This document shows, piece by piece, positions 19,012 through 27,991 of a DNA stretch of 64,000 bases. Source of the DNA: Pseudomonas oryzagri (GTDB taxonomy: Bacteria; Pseudomonadota; Gammaproteobacteria; Pseudomonadales; Pseudomonadaceae); contig NZ_JAJHPU010000039.1 of the NCBI RefSeq assembly GCF_020831405.1, positions 56,335 through 120,334 on the forward strand, written 5' to 3'. Each line of letters begins with the position of its first letter. Within the stretch, counting starts at the first letter, position 1. The notes under the pieces were generated by a model. It was not told the origin of the DNA. It did no database searches and was given only the letters and a program-made list of their open reading frames with translations. Both the position numbers and the translations under genes were made by a program.

Positions 19012-19884
19012 ATGACCAGCACTCCCACCACCCTGAGCCTGAAGAAGATCTACTCGGGCAAGGTTCGCGACCTCTACGAAATCGACGACAAGCGCATGCT
19101 GATGGTGGCCACCGATCGTCTGTCGGCCTTCGACGTCATCCTCGCCGAGCCGATTCCGGAGAAGGGCAAGATCCTCACCTCGATCTCCAACTTCTGGTTC
19201 GACAGGCTCAAGGGCCTGGTCCCCAACCACTTCACCGGCGACCGGGTCGAGGACGTGGTGCCGGCCGCCGAGCTGCCGCTGGTCGAGGGCCGCGCCGTGG
19301 TCGCCAAGCGCCTCAAGCCGGTGCCGGTGGAGGCCATCGTGCGCGGCTACCTGGTCGGCTCCGGCTGGAAGGAGTACCAGAAGAGCGGCACCGTCTGCGG
19401 GATCGCCCTGCCGGCGGGCCTGCAGGAAGCCTCCAAGCTGCCGCAGCCGATCTTCACCCCGTCGACCAAGGCCGCGGTGGGCGATCATGACGAGAACATC
19501 TCCTTCGCCCGCTGCGAGGAGATCGTCGGTGCCGAGCTGGCCGCCAAGGTGCGCGACACAGCCATCGCCCTGTACAGCGCCGCCGTCGAGTACGCGGCGA
19601 GCCGCGGCATCATCATCGCCGACACCAAGTTCGAGTTCGGCCTCGACGAGGACGGCACCCTGACCCTGATGGACGAGGCGCTGACCCCCGACTCCAGCCG
19701 TTTCTGGCCGGCCGACAGCTACGCGGAAGGCAGCAACCCGCCGAGCTTCGACAAGCAGTTCGTGCGCGACTGGCTGGAGTCGACCGGCTGGAACAAGCAG
19801 CCGCCGGCCCCGGCCGTGCCGGCCGAGGTGGCGCAGAAGACCGCGGACAAGTACCGCGAGGCGCTGACCCGACTGACCAGCTGA
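19012..19884 (+). CDS. purC: SAICAR synthetase PurC, long (betaproteobacterial/ADE1-like) type
   Basis: 290 residues. The enzyme adds aspartate to CAIR in purine synthesis. The sequence ([60 protein letters not shown]) belongs to the long SAICAR synthetase type found in betaproteobacteria such as Neisseria and in yeast Ade1. The PurC I know from this place in Pseudomonas is a 236-residue protein starting MEKREELYRGKAK. The protein looks complete and functional. The start ATG at 19012 gives MTSTPTT; a TTG at 18985 is in frame. A terminator before it separates it from bamC. Confidence 0.95.
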   Translation: MTSTPTTLSLKKIYSGKVRDLYEIDDKRMLMVATDRLSAFDVILAEPIPEKGKILTSISNFWFDRLKGLVPNHFTGDRVEDVVPAAELPLVEGRAVVAKRLKPVPVEAIVRGYLVGSGWKEYQKSGTVCGIALPAGLQEASKLPQPIFTPSTKAAVGDHDENISFARCEEIVGAELAAKVRDTAIALYSAAVEYAASRGIIIADTKFEFGLDEDGTLTLMDEALTPDSSRFWPADSYAEGSNPPSFDKQFVRDWLESTGWNKQPPAPAVPAEVAQKTADKYREALTRLTS

Positions 19885-19939
19885 GTCGTGCGCGGCGCGC
19901 AAGCATCTGATCCTACGTGAAAAAATCCTCGCCAGGGGG

Positions 19940-19968
19940 TTCGCCAAACGGTTCGGAGCTGATATGAT
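19940..19968 (+). promoter_or_regulatory. Promoter of tRNA-Ser(CGA)
   Basis: TTCGCC (19940-19945), 17-base spacer, TATGAT (19963-19968), 12 bases before the tRNA. A GC-rich discriminator follows, typical of stable RNA promoters. Confidence 0.6.
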
Positions 19969-19980
19969 GCGCGCCGACTT

Positions 19981-20070
19981 GGGGAGATGCCGGAGTGGTC
20001 GAACGGGACGGATTCGAAATCCGTTGAACCAGCAATGGTTCCTAGGGTTCAAATCCCTATCTCCCCGCCA
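19981..20070 (+). tRNA. tRNA-Ser(CGA)
   Basis: 90 bases with a long variable arm and an encoded CCA. Acceptor GGGGAGA pairs with TCTCCCC. The anticodon loop ATTCGAAAT carries CGA. No integrase-like gene lies nearby. Confidence 0.96.
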
Positions 20071-20078
20071 TATATCCA

Positions 20079-20112
20079 GACAAAGCCCCGGACTTCCGGG
20101 GCTTTGTCGTTT
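20079..20112 (+). terminator. Terminator of tRNA-Ser(CGA)
   Basis: GACAAAGCCCCGG (20079-20091) pairs with CCGGGGCTTTGTC (20096-20108), followed by GTTTC. Confidence 0.8.
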
Positions 20113-20198
20113 CCGGGGGCTCCCCGTTTCCCACCTTCTGTTTTCGCGCCGGCGGACGCTCTTCGCCGGCGTCGCCTGCGCGCACTCACGCGCCACTA

Positions 20199-20214
20199 AA
20201 ATCTGAAAAGATTT
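20199..20214. promoter_or_regulatory. Inverted repeat upstream of the polyamine-type binding protein
   Basis: AAATCT (20199-20204), GAAA, AGATTT (20209-20214), in an AT-rich patch that also holds two ATGCAT copies further on. It could be an operator; no regulator gene is next to it. Confidence 0.35.
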
Positions 20215-20337
20215 GTAGCTATTATGCATGTCGGGTTGGCACGGAACTATCATGCATATCCAGGAATGATCGCAGTTTTCGCCGGGCTTCCGGGGTGGGG
20301 GAGCGCTGGCCTCGATCAGGACCGGTCCCAACATTGA

Positions 20338-21414
20338 ATGGAAGCATCCCTCTTGAACAACAAAAAATGGCTCACTGCGCCGCTGCTGGCGCTGTCGATT
20401 TCCGCGGCCCAGGGGCAGACCCTGAATGTCGCCAACTGGAACGACTATATCGATCCGCAGGTGCTGGAAACCTTCACCAAGGAAACCGGCATCGAGGTCA
20501 ACTATCGCACCTACGAGGATGACCAGGAGGTCTATGACCTGCTGAAGCAGGGCGAAGCGCTAGATGTCGTGGTCCCGTCCACCGACAACTTCGGCAAAAT
20601 GGTCGGCGAGGGGCTGTTGCAGCCGTACGGTGCTTCCGGATTGCCCGGCTACGAAGCGATGGAGCCGCTGATCGTGCGCCGCCTGACCGTGGCGGATCCG
20701 GCCAAGGCCTACGGCGTCCCCTATCTGTGGGGCAGCATCGGTCTGGCGGTCAACGTTCCGCAGGCGGAAGCAGCGCTGGGCGGTCCGGTGCCGAATACCT
20801 GGGGGCTGGTGTTCGACAAGACGCTGGTGGGTAAGCTGTCCAAATGCGGGGTCACCCTGCTGGATTCGCCCAACGACGTGCTCAGCCTGCTCGCCAACTA
20901 TCGCGGCCGCAGCTTGAACGCCCTCAGCGCGGGCTATGCCGAGCGGCTGTTTGGCGAGCTGAACGAACTGCGCCCGCACTACCGCTACGTCGACAGCGAG
21001 CGTTACATCGAGGATCTCAATGCCGGCAAGACCTGCGTCAGCATGGCGTGGGTCGGCGACGCACTGGGCGCGGCGGCCAAGGGCCAGCCGATCAAATATC
21101 TGGTGCCCGATGAGGGCACCCTGGTGTTCGTCGATATCCTGGCCATTCCCAAGTCGGCGCAGCATCCGGAAGAGGCGAAGGCCTTCATCAGCTACCTGTT
21201 GCGGCCGGAGGTGTCGGCGCAGATCGCTCGCGCCACCTACTACCAGACGCCCAACGTCAAGGCTCGCCAGTTGCTCGAGTCCAGTGGCCAGGATTTCCAT
21301 GCCGCCCAGTTGAGCACCGGGATGTTCGGCTTCGTGGAGCCCAAGCCAGAGGTGGAAAAGCTGGTCACGGACTTCTGGCCGCGACTGCAGAAGGACTCGC
21401 CCCAGGCTCGTTGA
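20338..21414 (+). CDS. Polyamine-type periplasmic binding protein (PotF/SpuD-like)
   Basis: 358 residues from the ATG. It has a signal peptide (KKWLTAPLLALSISAAQG) and the PotD/PotF fold: LNVANWNDYIDPQVLETF, YEDDQEVYDLLKQG, DVVVPSTDNF, YGVPYLWGSIGLAVN. Such proteins bind putrescine or spermidine for an ABC importer or act as sensors. No importer ATPase or permease gene is adjacent, so it stands alone. A TTG at 20353 (MNNKKWL) has GGAAG at a good distance and may be the true start; the ATG at 20338 has no visible ribosome site. Confidence 0.85.
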   Translation: MEASLLNNKKWLTAPLLALSISAAQGQTLNVANWNDYIDPQVLETFTKETGIEVNYRTYEDDQEVYDLLKQGEALDVVVPSTDNFGKMVGEGLLQPYGASGLPGYEAMEPLIVRRLTVADPAKAYGVPYLWGSIGLAVNVPQAEAALGGPVPNTWGLVFDKTLVGKLSKCGVTLLDSPNDVLSLLANYRGRSLNALSAGYAERLFGELNELRPHYRYVDSERYIEDLNAGKTCVSMAWVGDALGAAAKGQPIKYLVPDEGTLVFVDILAIPKSAQHPEEAKAFISYLLRPEVSAQIARATYYQTPNVKARQLLESSGQDFHAAQLSTGMFGFVEPKPEVEKLVTDFWPRLQKDSPQAR

Positions 21415-21431
21415 GTGCGACCTGCCTCTCG

Positions 21432-21465
21432 CCAAGGCCCCGAATGATCGGGGCCTTGGCATTTT
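21432..21465. terminator. Terminator between convergent genes
   Basis: CCAAGGCCCCGA (21432-21443) pairs with TCGGGGCCTTGG (21448-21459), then CATTTT. It serves the binding-protein gene and perhaps the convergent MFS gene. Confidence 0.8.
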
Positions 21466-21561
21466 CGGGGTGGAGGGTTTGTCGCTCTGCCGCGCCGGTC
21501 ATTCCCGAGTGCGGCACGCGGCGCGCTGGTGCCCGTCTGCGCGCCTGCATGACCTGGGCGC

Positions 21562-22752
21562 TCAACGGGCGGAGCGTATCGTCGCCTGCTCGGCGGGAAC
21601 CGCCAGGGTCCACAGGCCGCCCCACAGCAGGGCTCCTGCACCCAGCCAGAAGGCGCTGTGCAGGCTGCCGCCCATGCCCAGCCACTGGCTGGTGAGCCAG
21701 GGGCCGGCCAGCTGGGTGACGCTGTACAGGGCGATCAGCGCCGCCGAGATGCGCGGCCCCTGGTGCGGTTGCAGGCTGCGGCCCAGGCGCTGAGTGAGCA
21801 GCACCGTGCCGAGGAAGGTGCTGCCGACCAGCAGGGCGCAAAGCAGGATGCCGATGGCGCCGGGCAGCAGCAGGGTGGCCAGCACGCCGCTCAGTTGCAC
21901 CAGATAGTTGGCCTGCAGGGCACGTTTGTCGCCGAGGATGGCGCCCAGGCGATTCCATAGCCAGGGACCGCCCAGGGTGGCCAGCGCCACTACCAGCCAG
22001 CTGCCGCCCACCAGGAAGCTGCCCGGTTCGAGCTGCAGGCGGGCCAGCATGGGCAGGAAGGTCATCGGCAGGATGTAGCCCATGCCGGCACCGGTGTAGG
22101 ACAGGAACAGCGGAATGCTGCGGCGATCCAGCAGGCGTCCGCTGCTGCCGCGCGCGGTGGCCTGGGTGGCCGCATGCGGGGTGTCCAGGCGCGCCAGCTG
22201 CCGCCAGCCCCACCAGGCCAGCGGCAGGCTGAGCAGGGCCGCCGGCCACCAGCGGGCCGGGCCGTGCAGCCAGTCGGCGCTGAGGCTGACCAGGGCGCTG
22301 GAGACCAGCAGGCCGGCGCCGACGCCGAGGTAGACCAGCCCGCTGGCACTGGCGCTGTTATGCCGGGCCAGCCATTCGAGAATCAGCGCCGGGGCCTGGA
22401 CGAACACCAGGCCGTTGCCGATGCCGTTGACCAGGCGCAGCGCGGCCAGGCTGTCGGCGTCGCCGGCCTGGGTCTGCAGCAGGGTGGAGACCAGGTGCAG
22501 CGCCAACCCCCAGGGCAGACTGCGGCGGATCTGGGCGATGCCATGCCAGCGGATCGCCAGCAGTGCACCGATCAGGTAACCGAGGTAGTTCCAGCTGGCG
22601 ATGTCGGCGCCCTGCTTGAGGCTGAGCAGGCCGTCTTCCACCAGCCAGGGCAGCAGCGGCGTATAGATGAAGCGGCCCAGGGCGTGCACGGTAAGCAGTA
22701 GCAGGGCGCCGGCGAGAAGCACCGGCAGCAGGGCAGGGCGTAAGGCGGTCAT
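21562..22752 (-). CDS. YbfB/YjiJ-family MFS transporter
   Basis: 396 residues with about 12 membrane helices. The N-terminal segment (HALGRFIYTPLLPWLVEDG) and the GLVYLGVGAGL stretch are typical of the YbfB/YjiJ branch of the major facilitator family. The substrate is unknown. It is the last gene of a minus-strand series that also contains the GH17 membrane protein and a DUF2061 protein, but 176 bases separate it from the GH17 gene, so co-transcription is uncertain. Confidence 0.82.
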   Translation of the reverse strand: MTALRPALLPVLLAGALLLLTVHALGRFIYTPLLPWLVEDGLLSLKQGADIASWNYLGYLIGALLAIRWHGIAQIRRSLPWGLALHLVSTLLQTQAGDADSLAALRLVNGIGNGLVFVQAPALILEWLARHNSASASGLVYLGVGAGLLVSSALVSLSADWLHGPARWWPAALLSLPLAWWGWRQLARLDTPHAATQATARGSSGRLLDRRSIPLFLSYTGAGMGYILPMTFLPMLARLQLEPGSFLVGGSWLVVALATLGGPWLWNRLGAILGDKRALQANYLVQLSGVLATLLLPGAIGILLCALLVGSTFLGTVLLTQRLGRSLQPHQGPRISAALIALYSVTQLAGPWLTSQWLGMGGSLHSAFWLGAGALLWGGLWTLAVPAEQATIRSAR

Positions 22753-22928
22753 CAGCGATCCTTGCGGCCGCCTGCGCGACGACCTGTTCTTCTCGTTGGA
22801 TGCAGCGCGGGGCTGCGAGGGGGCAGCTTAGGCAGCCCCCTATGCGCAGGCAATACGCCCTTGGCCGGAGTGGCGGAAGGGCGCGGATCCCGGCCGCCGC
22901 GCGCGCCGGGATGGGACGGCCGATGCCT

Positions 22929-24512
22929 TCAGGCGGTCTCTTGCTGACCCTGCGGGGCGATGCTGCCGGCCGGCTGGCGGCTGCGCCACAGCACGCCGGT
23001 CAGCAGCAGGCCGACCAGCCCCCAGCCGAGCGCCTGGACGTTGAGCAGGGTTTCCTGCCACAGCATGATCGGCAGGCCCAGGCCGATCAGCACGGCCAGC
23101 AGGCCGAGTTCGTCCCGCGGGCCGCGCACCGGCCAGAGCGCGAAGGTCAGTGCCGGCAACAGCATGGCAAAGGTGGGGAAGCTGCGGTAGCGGGGGTCGA
23201 ACACCTGGGCCATCATCAGCCAGGCGCCGGCCAGTGCGGTAGCTAACAGCAGGATGCCGGCCCGGTCCTCCAGCCAGGTGGCCAGCTCCGCCCGCCAGCC
23301 GGCCGCCGGCGGGTTGAGCTGCAACAGGCCGCGCGCGGCGGTGAACAGGCTCAGCATCAGCAGGGCACCGAACCACAGCCATTCGCCGAAGTGGCGGCTG
23401 TCGAGCCACAGCTGCAATGACCACAGCGCCAGGCTGGCGGCGGCGATGCCGGCGGCCAGTGGCAGCTGCCAGCTGCTGCGGCTGTCCCGCGGCGCACCGC
23501 CGAGCAGCAGGCCGGCGGCCAGCAGCAGGGCGCTCAGCCCCAGCCAGCGCGGCCAGTCGGGCAGGTTGGACACTGGGCCGGCCAGCACGCCCTTGTCGGC
23601 GCGCTGGGCGTCGAACAGGCCCCAATAACCGCCGACCGTGCCTTCGCTGATGCGCTTCCACGGCTGGTCGAAAGCCTCGATCAGGTTGTATTGCCAGCCA
23701 TTCGCCTCGGCCATGTCGATCACGCCGCGGATGAAGCGTGCTTCGTTGACCCTGCTGGGCACGGCGTCCTCGCGCTGGCGACCTTCGCTCGGCCAGCCGG
23801 TTTCGCCGATGAAGATCTGCTTGGGCGCGTACTTTTCCTCGAAGATGTCGTGCACTCGCTTGACCTGGGCCAGCGCACCGTCGATGCCGGTGGGGTCGTC
23901 TTCCCAGTAGGGCAGCAGGTGGATGGTCAGGAAGTCCACCGCCGGAGCCACCTCCGGATGACGCAGCCAGAACTCCCAGACGTCGGCGTAGGTCACCGGC
24001 TGCTCGACGCGCGACTTCACTTCCTCGATCAGCGCGGTCAGGTGCTTGGCGGTGATTTCCCGGCGCAGCAGCGCCTCGTTGCCGACGATCACCGCGCTCA
24101 CCACGTCCGGGTTGGCGTTGGCCATGCGGATCACCCGCTCGATCTCGCGCCGGGTCGCCTTGGGCGCGCGGCTGACCCAGGCGCCGATCATCAGCTTGAT
24201 GCCGTGTTGGCGGGCCAGCTCGGGCAGGTAGTCGAGTCCGGTGACCGAATAGGTGCGCAGGCAATTGAAGCGTTGGGCGAGCAGGGCGACGTCGGCCTCG
24301 ACCCGCTCGCGGCGGATATTCAACGGCTTGTTGAACGGCGACTGGTCATGGTCGAACGGGCTGTAGGACGCGCATTGCAGCTTGCCGTTGGCCAGGCGCG
24401 GATCGGGCAGGGCCTGGTCGCGGCCGAGGCCGTACCAGAGGCCGGCCAGGGCGGCCAGAACGAGCAGCAGGATAAGGCAGTAGAGGGGCAGGGAGCGCGA
24501 TCGGGCGGTCAT
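22929..24512 (-). CDS. Membrane-bound glycoside hydrolase family 17 protein (beta-glucan transglycosylase-like)
   Basis: 527 residues. One N-terminal membrane helix (about 8-27) precedes a GH17 catalytic domain (about 45-310) with the acid/base Glu 146 in VGNEALLR and the nucleophile Glu 237 in FIGETGWPS. The C-terminal 200 residues form about seven membrane helices. Related Pseudomonas and Azotobacter proteins have been shown to be beta-1,3-glucan transglycosylases; databases often call them beta-(1-6)-glucan synthase. It may remodel cyclic or periplasmic glucans. No glucan synthase gene is next to it. Confidence 0.85.
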   Translation of the reverse strand: MTARSRSLPLYCLILLLVLAALAGLWYGLGRDQALPDPRLANGKLQCASYSPFDHDQSPFNKPLNIRRERVEADVALLAQRFNCLRTYSVTGLDYLPELARQHGIKLMIGAWVSRAPKATRREIERVIRMANANPDVVSAVIVGNEALLRREITAKHLTALIEEVKSRVEQPVTYADVWEFWLRHPEVAPAVDFLTIHLLPYWEDDPTGIDGALAQVKRVHDIFEEKYAPKQIFIGETGWPSEGRQREDAVPSRVNEARFIRGVIDMAEANGWQYNLIEAFDQPWKRISEGTVGGYWGLFDAQRADKGVLAGPVSNLPDWPRWLGLSALLLAAGLLLGGAPRDSRSSWQLPLAAGIAAASLALWSLQLWLDSRHFGEWLWFGALLMLSLFTAARGLLQLNPPAAGWRAELATWLEDRAGILLLATALAGAWLMMAQVFDPRYRSFPTFAMLLPALTFALWPVRGPRDELGLLAVLIGLGLPIMLWQETLLNVQALGWGLVGLLLTGVLWRSRQPAGSIAPQGQQETA

Positions 24513-24621
24513 GGCGGCACGGGTCGAGAGGCGAAGCCGCGGATATTAAAGATCGTCCCGCCCGCACGCCAGAGGCGCGCACGAACTGTAACAGCGCGCA
24601 GCGAGTATGCCTTGACCCCGC

Positions 24622-24849
24622 TCAGGCATGGTGGTGGTGGTGCCAGACCCGTCGAGCGCATTGCTGCGTTGCCGGCGTCTGGCGCTCGATGCGCTGCCAG
24701 AGCTTTTCGTGAAGGAAGAAGCCGACCGAGTTGCACAGCGGCTCGACGACCGCCAGCAGGCCGCCGACCGCCACGCTGCCGGTCAGCGCATAGGCCACGG
24801 CGAAGGCGATACAGAAGTGCATCAGGGTGAAGGTCATGGTCTTGAGCAT
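24622..24849 (-). CDS. Small DUF2061 membrane protein
   Basis: 75 residues with two membrane segments (MTFTLMHFCIAFAVAYALTG and the following AVGGLLAVVEPLCNSVGFFL), the DUF2061 pattern ending in HEKLW. The function is unknown. The start ATG (24847-24849) follows GAGGAGA at a good distance. The C-terminus carries five consecutive His residues just before the final Ala. It is 109 bases upstream of the GH17 gene on the same strand. Confidence 0.78.
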   Translation of the reverse strand: MLKTMTFTLMHFCIAFAVAYALTGSVAVGGLLAVVEPLCNSVGFFLHEKLWQRIERQTPATQQCARRVWHHHHHA

Positions 24850-25029
24850 GGCGCATCTCCTCGGTCGCTGGATGAGAGCGGTTATCGCTTGGAAACAAGC
24901 ATGAGCTGCAGCGTATGGGTAGGGAAATGGCCGTTGTCGATAGCGCGGATAGCGGCGCTCAATCGCCGGCGCCGGATTGCCTGCGCGGCTTGTCAAGAGG
25001 GATGGGCCGCTGGGGCGGGGACCGCGCGC

Positions 25030-25072
25030 ACGACTAAAGTCGTCTGGTACTCGGCCGGCAGGGACCTAAAGT
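25030..25072 (+). promoter_or_regulatory. Palindrome and repeated CTAAAGT upstream of yjcH-actP
   Basis: ACGACTAAAGTCGT (25030-25043) is a perfect 14-base palindrome. Its CTAAAGT core (25034-25040) recurs at 25066-25072, 32 bases away, or three helix turns. This is about 50-90 bases before yjcH. A two-component regulator (CrbR/ErdR type) controls acetate genes in related species; linking it to these sites is inference. Confidence 0.5.
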
Positions 25073-25120
25073 AGCGTACATGCCGCCCAATGGGAGGCTC
25101 GACTGACGTGGAGACCAACA

Positions 25121-25435
25121 ATGAATAATGAAAACGTGTACCGGCAGATCTATGCCAACCCACGCTTCCAGGAGTTGGTGGCCAAGCGCGGGCGTTTCGC
25201 CTGGCTTTTGGCCATCATCATGCTGGTTGCCTACTATGCGTTCATCCTCGTGATCGCATTCGATCCCAAGCTCCTGGGCGCCCCCCTGAGCGAAGGCGGC
25301 ATCATCACCTGGGGTATCCCGGCGGGCCTGGGCCTTATCTTCCTGTCTTTCATCCTGACTGGCATCTACGTGCAGCGTGCCAACGGTGAGTTCGACCGTA
25401 TCACCCAGGAAATTATCAACGAGGCCCAAAAATAA
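25121..25435 (+). CDS. yjcH: DUF485 membrane protein YjcH
   Basis: 104 residues with two membrane helices ([20 protein letters not shown] and [20 protein letters not shown]). It is the usual partner encoded before the acetate permease ActP. The start ATG has GGAGAC upstream. Its TAA overlaps the actP ATG by one base (TAATG), so translation is coupled. Confidence 0.93.
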   Translation: MNNENVYRQIYANPRFQELVAKRGRFAWLLAIIMLVAYYAFILVIAFDPKLLGAPLSEGGIITWGIPAGLGLIFLSFILTGIYVQRANGEFDRITQEIINEAQK

Positions 25436-27093
25436 TGATCTCTCGTTTCCTGACCGCGGCTGCCCTGATGGCAGCCTCCCCGATGCTGCTGGCGGGCGAA
25501 GCCCTGACCGGCGCAGTCCAGAAGCAGCCGACGAACTGGACCGCCATCATCATGTTCGTGGTGTTCATCGTCTTCACCATGGGCATCACCAAGTGGGCGG
25601 CCAAGCGCAACACCTCCACCGCTGACTACTACACCGCCGGCGGCAGCATCACCGGCTTCCAGAACGGCCTGGCGATCGCCGGCGACTACATGTCCGCGGC
25701 GTCCTTCCTGGGTATTTCCGCCCTGGTGTTCACCAGCGGTTACGACGGCCTGATCTACTCCATCGGCTTCCTGGTCGGCTGGCCGCTGATCCTGTTCCTG
25801 ATGGCCGAACGCCTGCGCAACCTGGGCAAGTTCACCTTCTCCGACGTGGCTTCCTATCGCCTCGGTCAGACCCCGATCCGCGTGCTGTCCGCCTGCGGTT
25901 CGCTGGTCGTGGTGGCCTTCTACCTGATCGCCCAGATGGTCGGTGCCGGCAAGCTGATCCAGCTGCTGTTCGGTCTCGACTACATGGTGGCCGTGATCCT
26001 GGTGGGCGTGCTGATGGTCTGCTACGTGATGTTCGGCGGCATGCTGGCCACCACCTGGGTACAGATCATCAAGGCAGTGCTGCTGCTCTCCGGCGCCAGC
26101 TTCATGGCCATCATGGTGCTCGTCTCCGTGAACTTCGACTTCAGCAAGCTGTTCGCTGACGCCGTGGCCCTGCACGCCAAGAAAGAGGCCATCATGGCTC
26201 CCGGCGGTCTGGTTTCCGACCCGATCTCCGCGATCTCTCTGGGTATGGCCCTGATGTTCGGTACCGCTGGTCTGCCGCACATCCTGATGCGCTTCTTCAC
26301 CGTGTCCGACGCCAAGGAAGCTCGCAAGAGCGTGTTCTACGCTACCGGCTTCATCGGCTACTTCTACATCCTGACCTTCATCATCGGCTTCGGCGCGATC
26401 CTGCTGGTCAGCACCAATGCGGAGTTCAAGGACGCTACCGGCGCCATCGTCGGCGGCACCAACATGGTCGCCATCCACCTGGCCAAGGCTGTAGGCGGTA
26501 ACCTGTTCCTCGGCTTCATCTCCGCTGTGGCCTTCGCCACCATTCTGGCAGTGGTTGCCGGTCTGGCGCTGGCCGGTGCTTCCGCCGTGGCTCACGACCT
26601 GTACGCTTGCGTGATCAAGCAGGGCAAGGCCACTGAAGAGCAGGAAATGAAAGTGACCAAGCGCACCACTCTGGCTCTGGGTGTGCTGGCCATCGTCCTG
26701 GGTATCGCCTTCGAGAACCAGAACATCGCCTTCATGGTGGGTCTGGCCTTCTCCGTGGCTGCCAGCTGCAACTTCCCGATCCTGTTCCTCTCCATGTACT
26801 GGAAGAACCTGACCACCCGCGGTGCTCTGATCGGTGGTGCGCTGGGCCTGGCTACTGCCCTGCTGCTCACCATCCTCAGCCCGACCGTATGGGTCGACGT
26901 CCTGCACTTCAAAGAGGCGATCTTCCCCTACAAGTACCCGGCTCTGTTCGCCATGATCGCTTCCTTCGCTGGTCTGTGGTTCTTCTCGATCACCGACAAG
27001 TCGAAGTCGGCTGCCGAAGAGCGCGAGCGCTTCTTCCCGCAGTTCGTGCGTTCGCAGACCGGTCTGGGCGCCACTGGTGCGGTTGCGCACTAA
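25435..27093 (+). CDS. actP: Cation/acetate symporter ActP
   Basis: 552 residues of the sodium:solute symporter family. An N-terminal signal-like segment ([15 protein letters not shown]) is followed by about 13 membrane helices, with the family motifs [20 protein letters not shown] and [10 protein letters not shown]. It takes up acetate and other short carboxylates. Codon choice is strongly biased to preferred codons, suggesting high expression. Confidence 0.96.
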   Translation: MISRFLTAAALMAASPMLLAGEALTGAVQKQPTNWTAIIMFVVFIVFTMGITKWAAKRNTSTADYYTAGGSITGFQNGLAIAGDYMSAASFLGISALVFTSGYDGLIYSIGFLVGWPLILFLMAERLRNLGKFTFSDVASYRLGQTPIRVLSACGSLVVVAFYLIAQMVGAGKLIQLLFGLDYMVAVILVGVLMVCYVMFGGMLATTWVQIIKAVLLLSGASFMAIMVLVSVNFDFSKLFADAVALHAKKEAIMAPGGLVSDPISAISLGMALMFGTAGLPHILMRFFTVSDAKEARKSVFYATGFIGYFYILTFIIGFGAILLVSTNAEFKDATGAIVGGTNMVAIHLAKAVGGNLFLGFISAVAFATILAVVAGLALAGASAVAHDLYACVIKQGKATEEQEMKVTKRTTLALGVLAIVLGIAFENQNIAFMVGLAFSVAASCNFPILFLSMYWKNLTTRGALIGGALGLATALLLTILSPTVWVDVLHFKEAIFPYKYPALFAMIASFAGLWFFSITDKSKSAAEERERFFPQFVRSQTGLGATGAVAH

Positions 27094-27116
27094 GCAACCA
27101 GAGGTCGCGTGACCTG

Positions 27117-27148
27117 AAAGGGGCAGCCTGCGGGCTGCCCCTTTTTTC
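27117..27148 (+). terminator. Terminator after actP
   Basis: GGGGCAGCC (27120-27128) pairs with GGCTGCCCC (27133-27141), followed by six T. Confidence 0.92.
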
Positions 27149-27245
27149 GTTCGTGCGAAATAGGTCGGGCCGACTGGCGAGCAGTTCCTTTTCTGCCGCC
27201 GGCCGCTGTGATAGAAGGCGGCCCTGTTCTCATGGGAGTGTCTGC

Positions 27246-27674
27246 GTGGATCCGGAATCCATCGTCTATGGCTGCATCCGCGATTGCCCGTCCGGCGATC
27301 CGCAGGAGCACCGTGCGCGGCGCCAGCACAACCGGCGGGTGCTCGACGAGCTGCCGGAGATCGGCATGTTGTCGCTGCTCAGCCGGCAGATGTTCTCCTT
27401 CTGCCGCTTCGAAGGCGATGGTCTGTACCAAACCCAGGTGATCCACTTCGGCGCCAGCTATCGCGCCGTGGAGTACGAGTGGGCGGCCTGGCTCAAGCAG
27501 TTCGAGGCGCTACTCGGTCGCCTGTACTGGTCCAGCGCGGTGGTGCACCTGGACACCGAATTGCGCGGCTTTCACACCTTCCGCTGGGAGAGCGAGCAGG
27601 GCTGCCATCATCCCGGCGAAGGCGTGCTGCGCATGCGCTGCGCCTGGGAGCACGAGGGCGGCTTGCGCAGCTGA
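27246..27674 (+). CDS. Conserved-looking protein of unknown function
   Basis: 142 residues from a GTG at 27246, which has GGGAG seven bases upstream. I do not recognise the family. The N-terminus (MDPESIVYGCIRDCPSGD) has two cysteines and resembles the opening of a soluble domain; later stretches are rich in Trp, Tyr and His (EYEWAAWLKQFEALL, RGFHTFRWESEQGCHHPGE). No signal peptide or membrane helix is seen. Codon use is normal for the region, which supports it being real. It ends 27 bases before the convergent yheU gene. Confidence 0.65.
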   Translation: MDPESIVYGCIRDCPSGDPQEHRARRQHNRRVLDELPEIGMLSLLSRQMFSFCRFEGDGLYQTQVIHFGASYRAVEYEWAAWLKQFEALLGRLYWSSAVVHLDTELRGFHTFRWESEQGCHHPGEGVLRMRCAWEHEGGLRS

Positions 27675-27701
27675 GGGGGCGCCTGGAGGCGAAAGGCGGT
27701 T

Positions 27702-27932
27702 TCAGTCGGCCAGCCATTCGGCCGGCACTTCACTGCGCAGGGCCAGCTGGCACTGCTGGCTGTCGGGATCGAAGACGATCACCGCCTCGCCGCGGGCGAG
27801 GGCGTGGCGGACCCTCGCGACGCGACTGTCCAGTGGTGTGTCGTCGCCGTTGTCGGTACCTTCGCGGGTGACGAAGTCCTCGATCAGGCAGGTCAGGGTA
27901 TCGGCTTCGAGCAGGTCGTGGGGAATCAGCAT
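27702..27932 (-). CDS. yheU: YheU family protein (UPF0270)
   Basis: 76 residues, very close to P. aeruginosa PA3463: MLIPHDLLEADTLTCLIEDF, REGTDNGDDTPLD, QCQLALRSEVPAE. The function is unknown. It lies 59 bases downstream of the CsoR-like gene on the same strand. Confidence 0.93.
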   Translation of the reverse strand: MLIPHDLLEADTLTCLIEDFVTREGTDNGDDTPLDSRVARVRHALARGEAVIVFDPDSQQCQLALRSEVPAEWLAD

Positions 27933-27991
27933 GGCTATCTCGGCAAATCATCGGACACCGCAGCGTCCGTGCTGCCGTCAGCTTCCATGCC

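Noticed and set aside
17866-20334. 822-codon minus-strand frame running across dapA, bamC, purC and tRNA-Ser
   Set aside because: It would cover three well-known genes and a tRNA. It exists only because stop codons are rare in this phase of GC-rich DNA.
25440-25510. Frameshifted pseudogene at the yjcH-actP overlap
   Set aside because: The TAATG overlap is the normal coupled arrangement; both proteins are full length.
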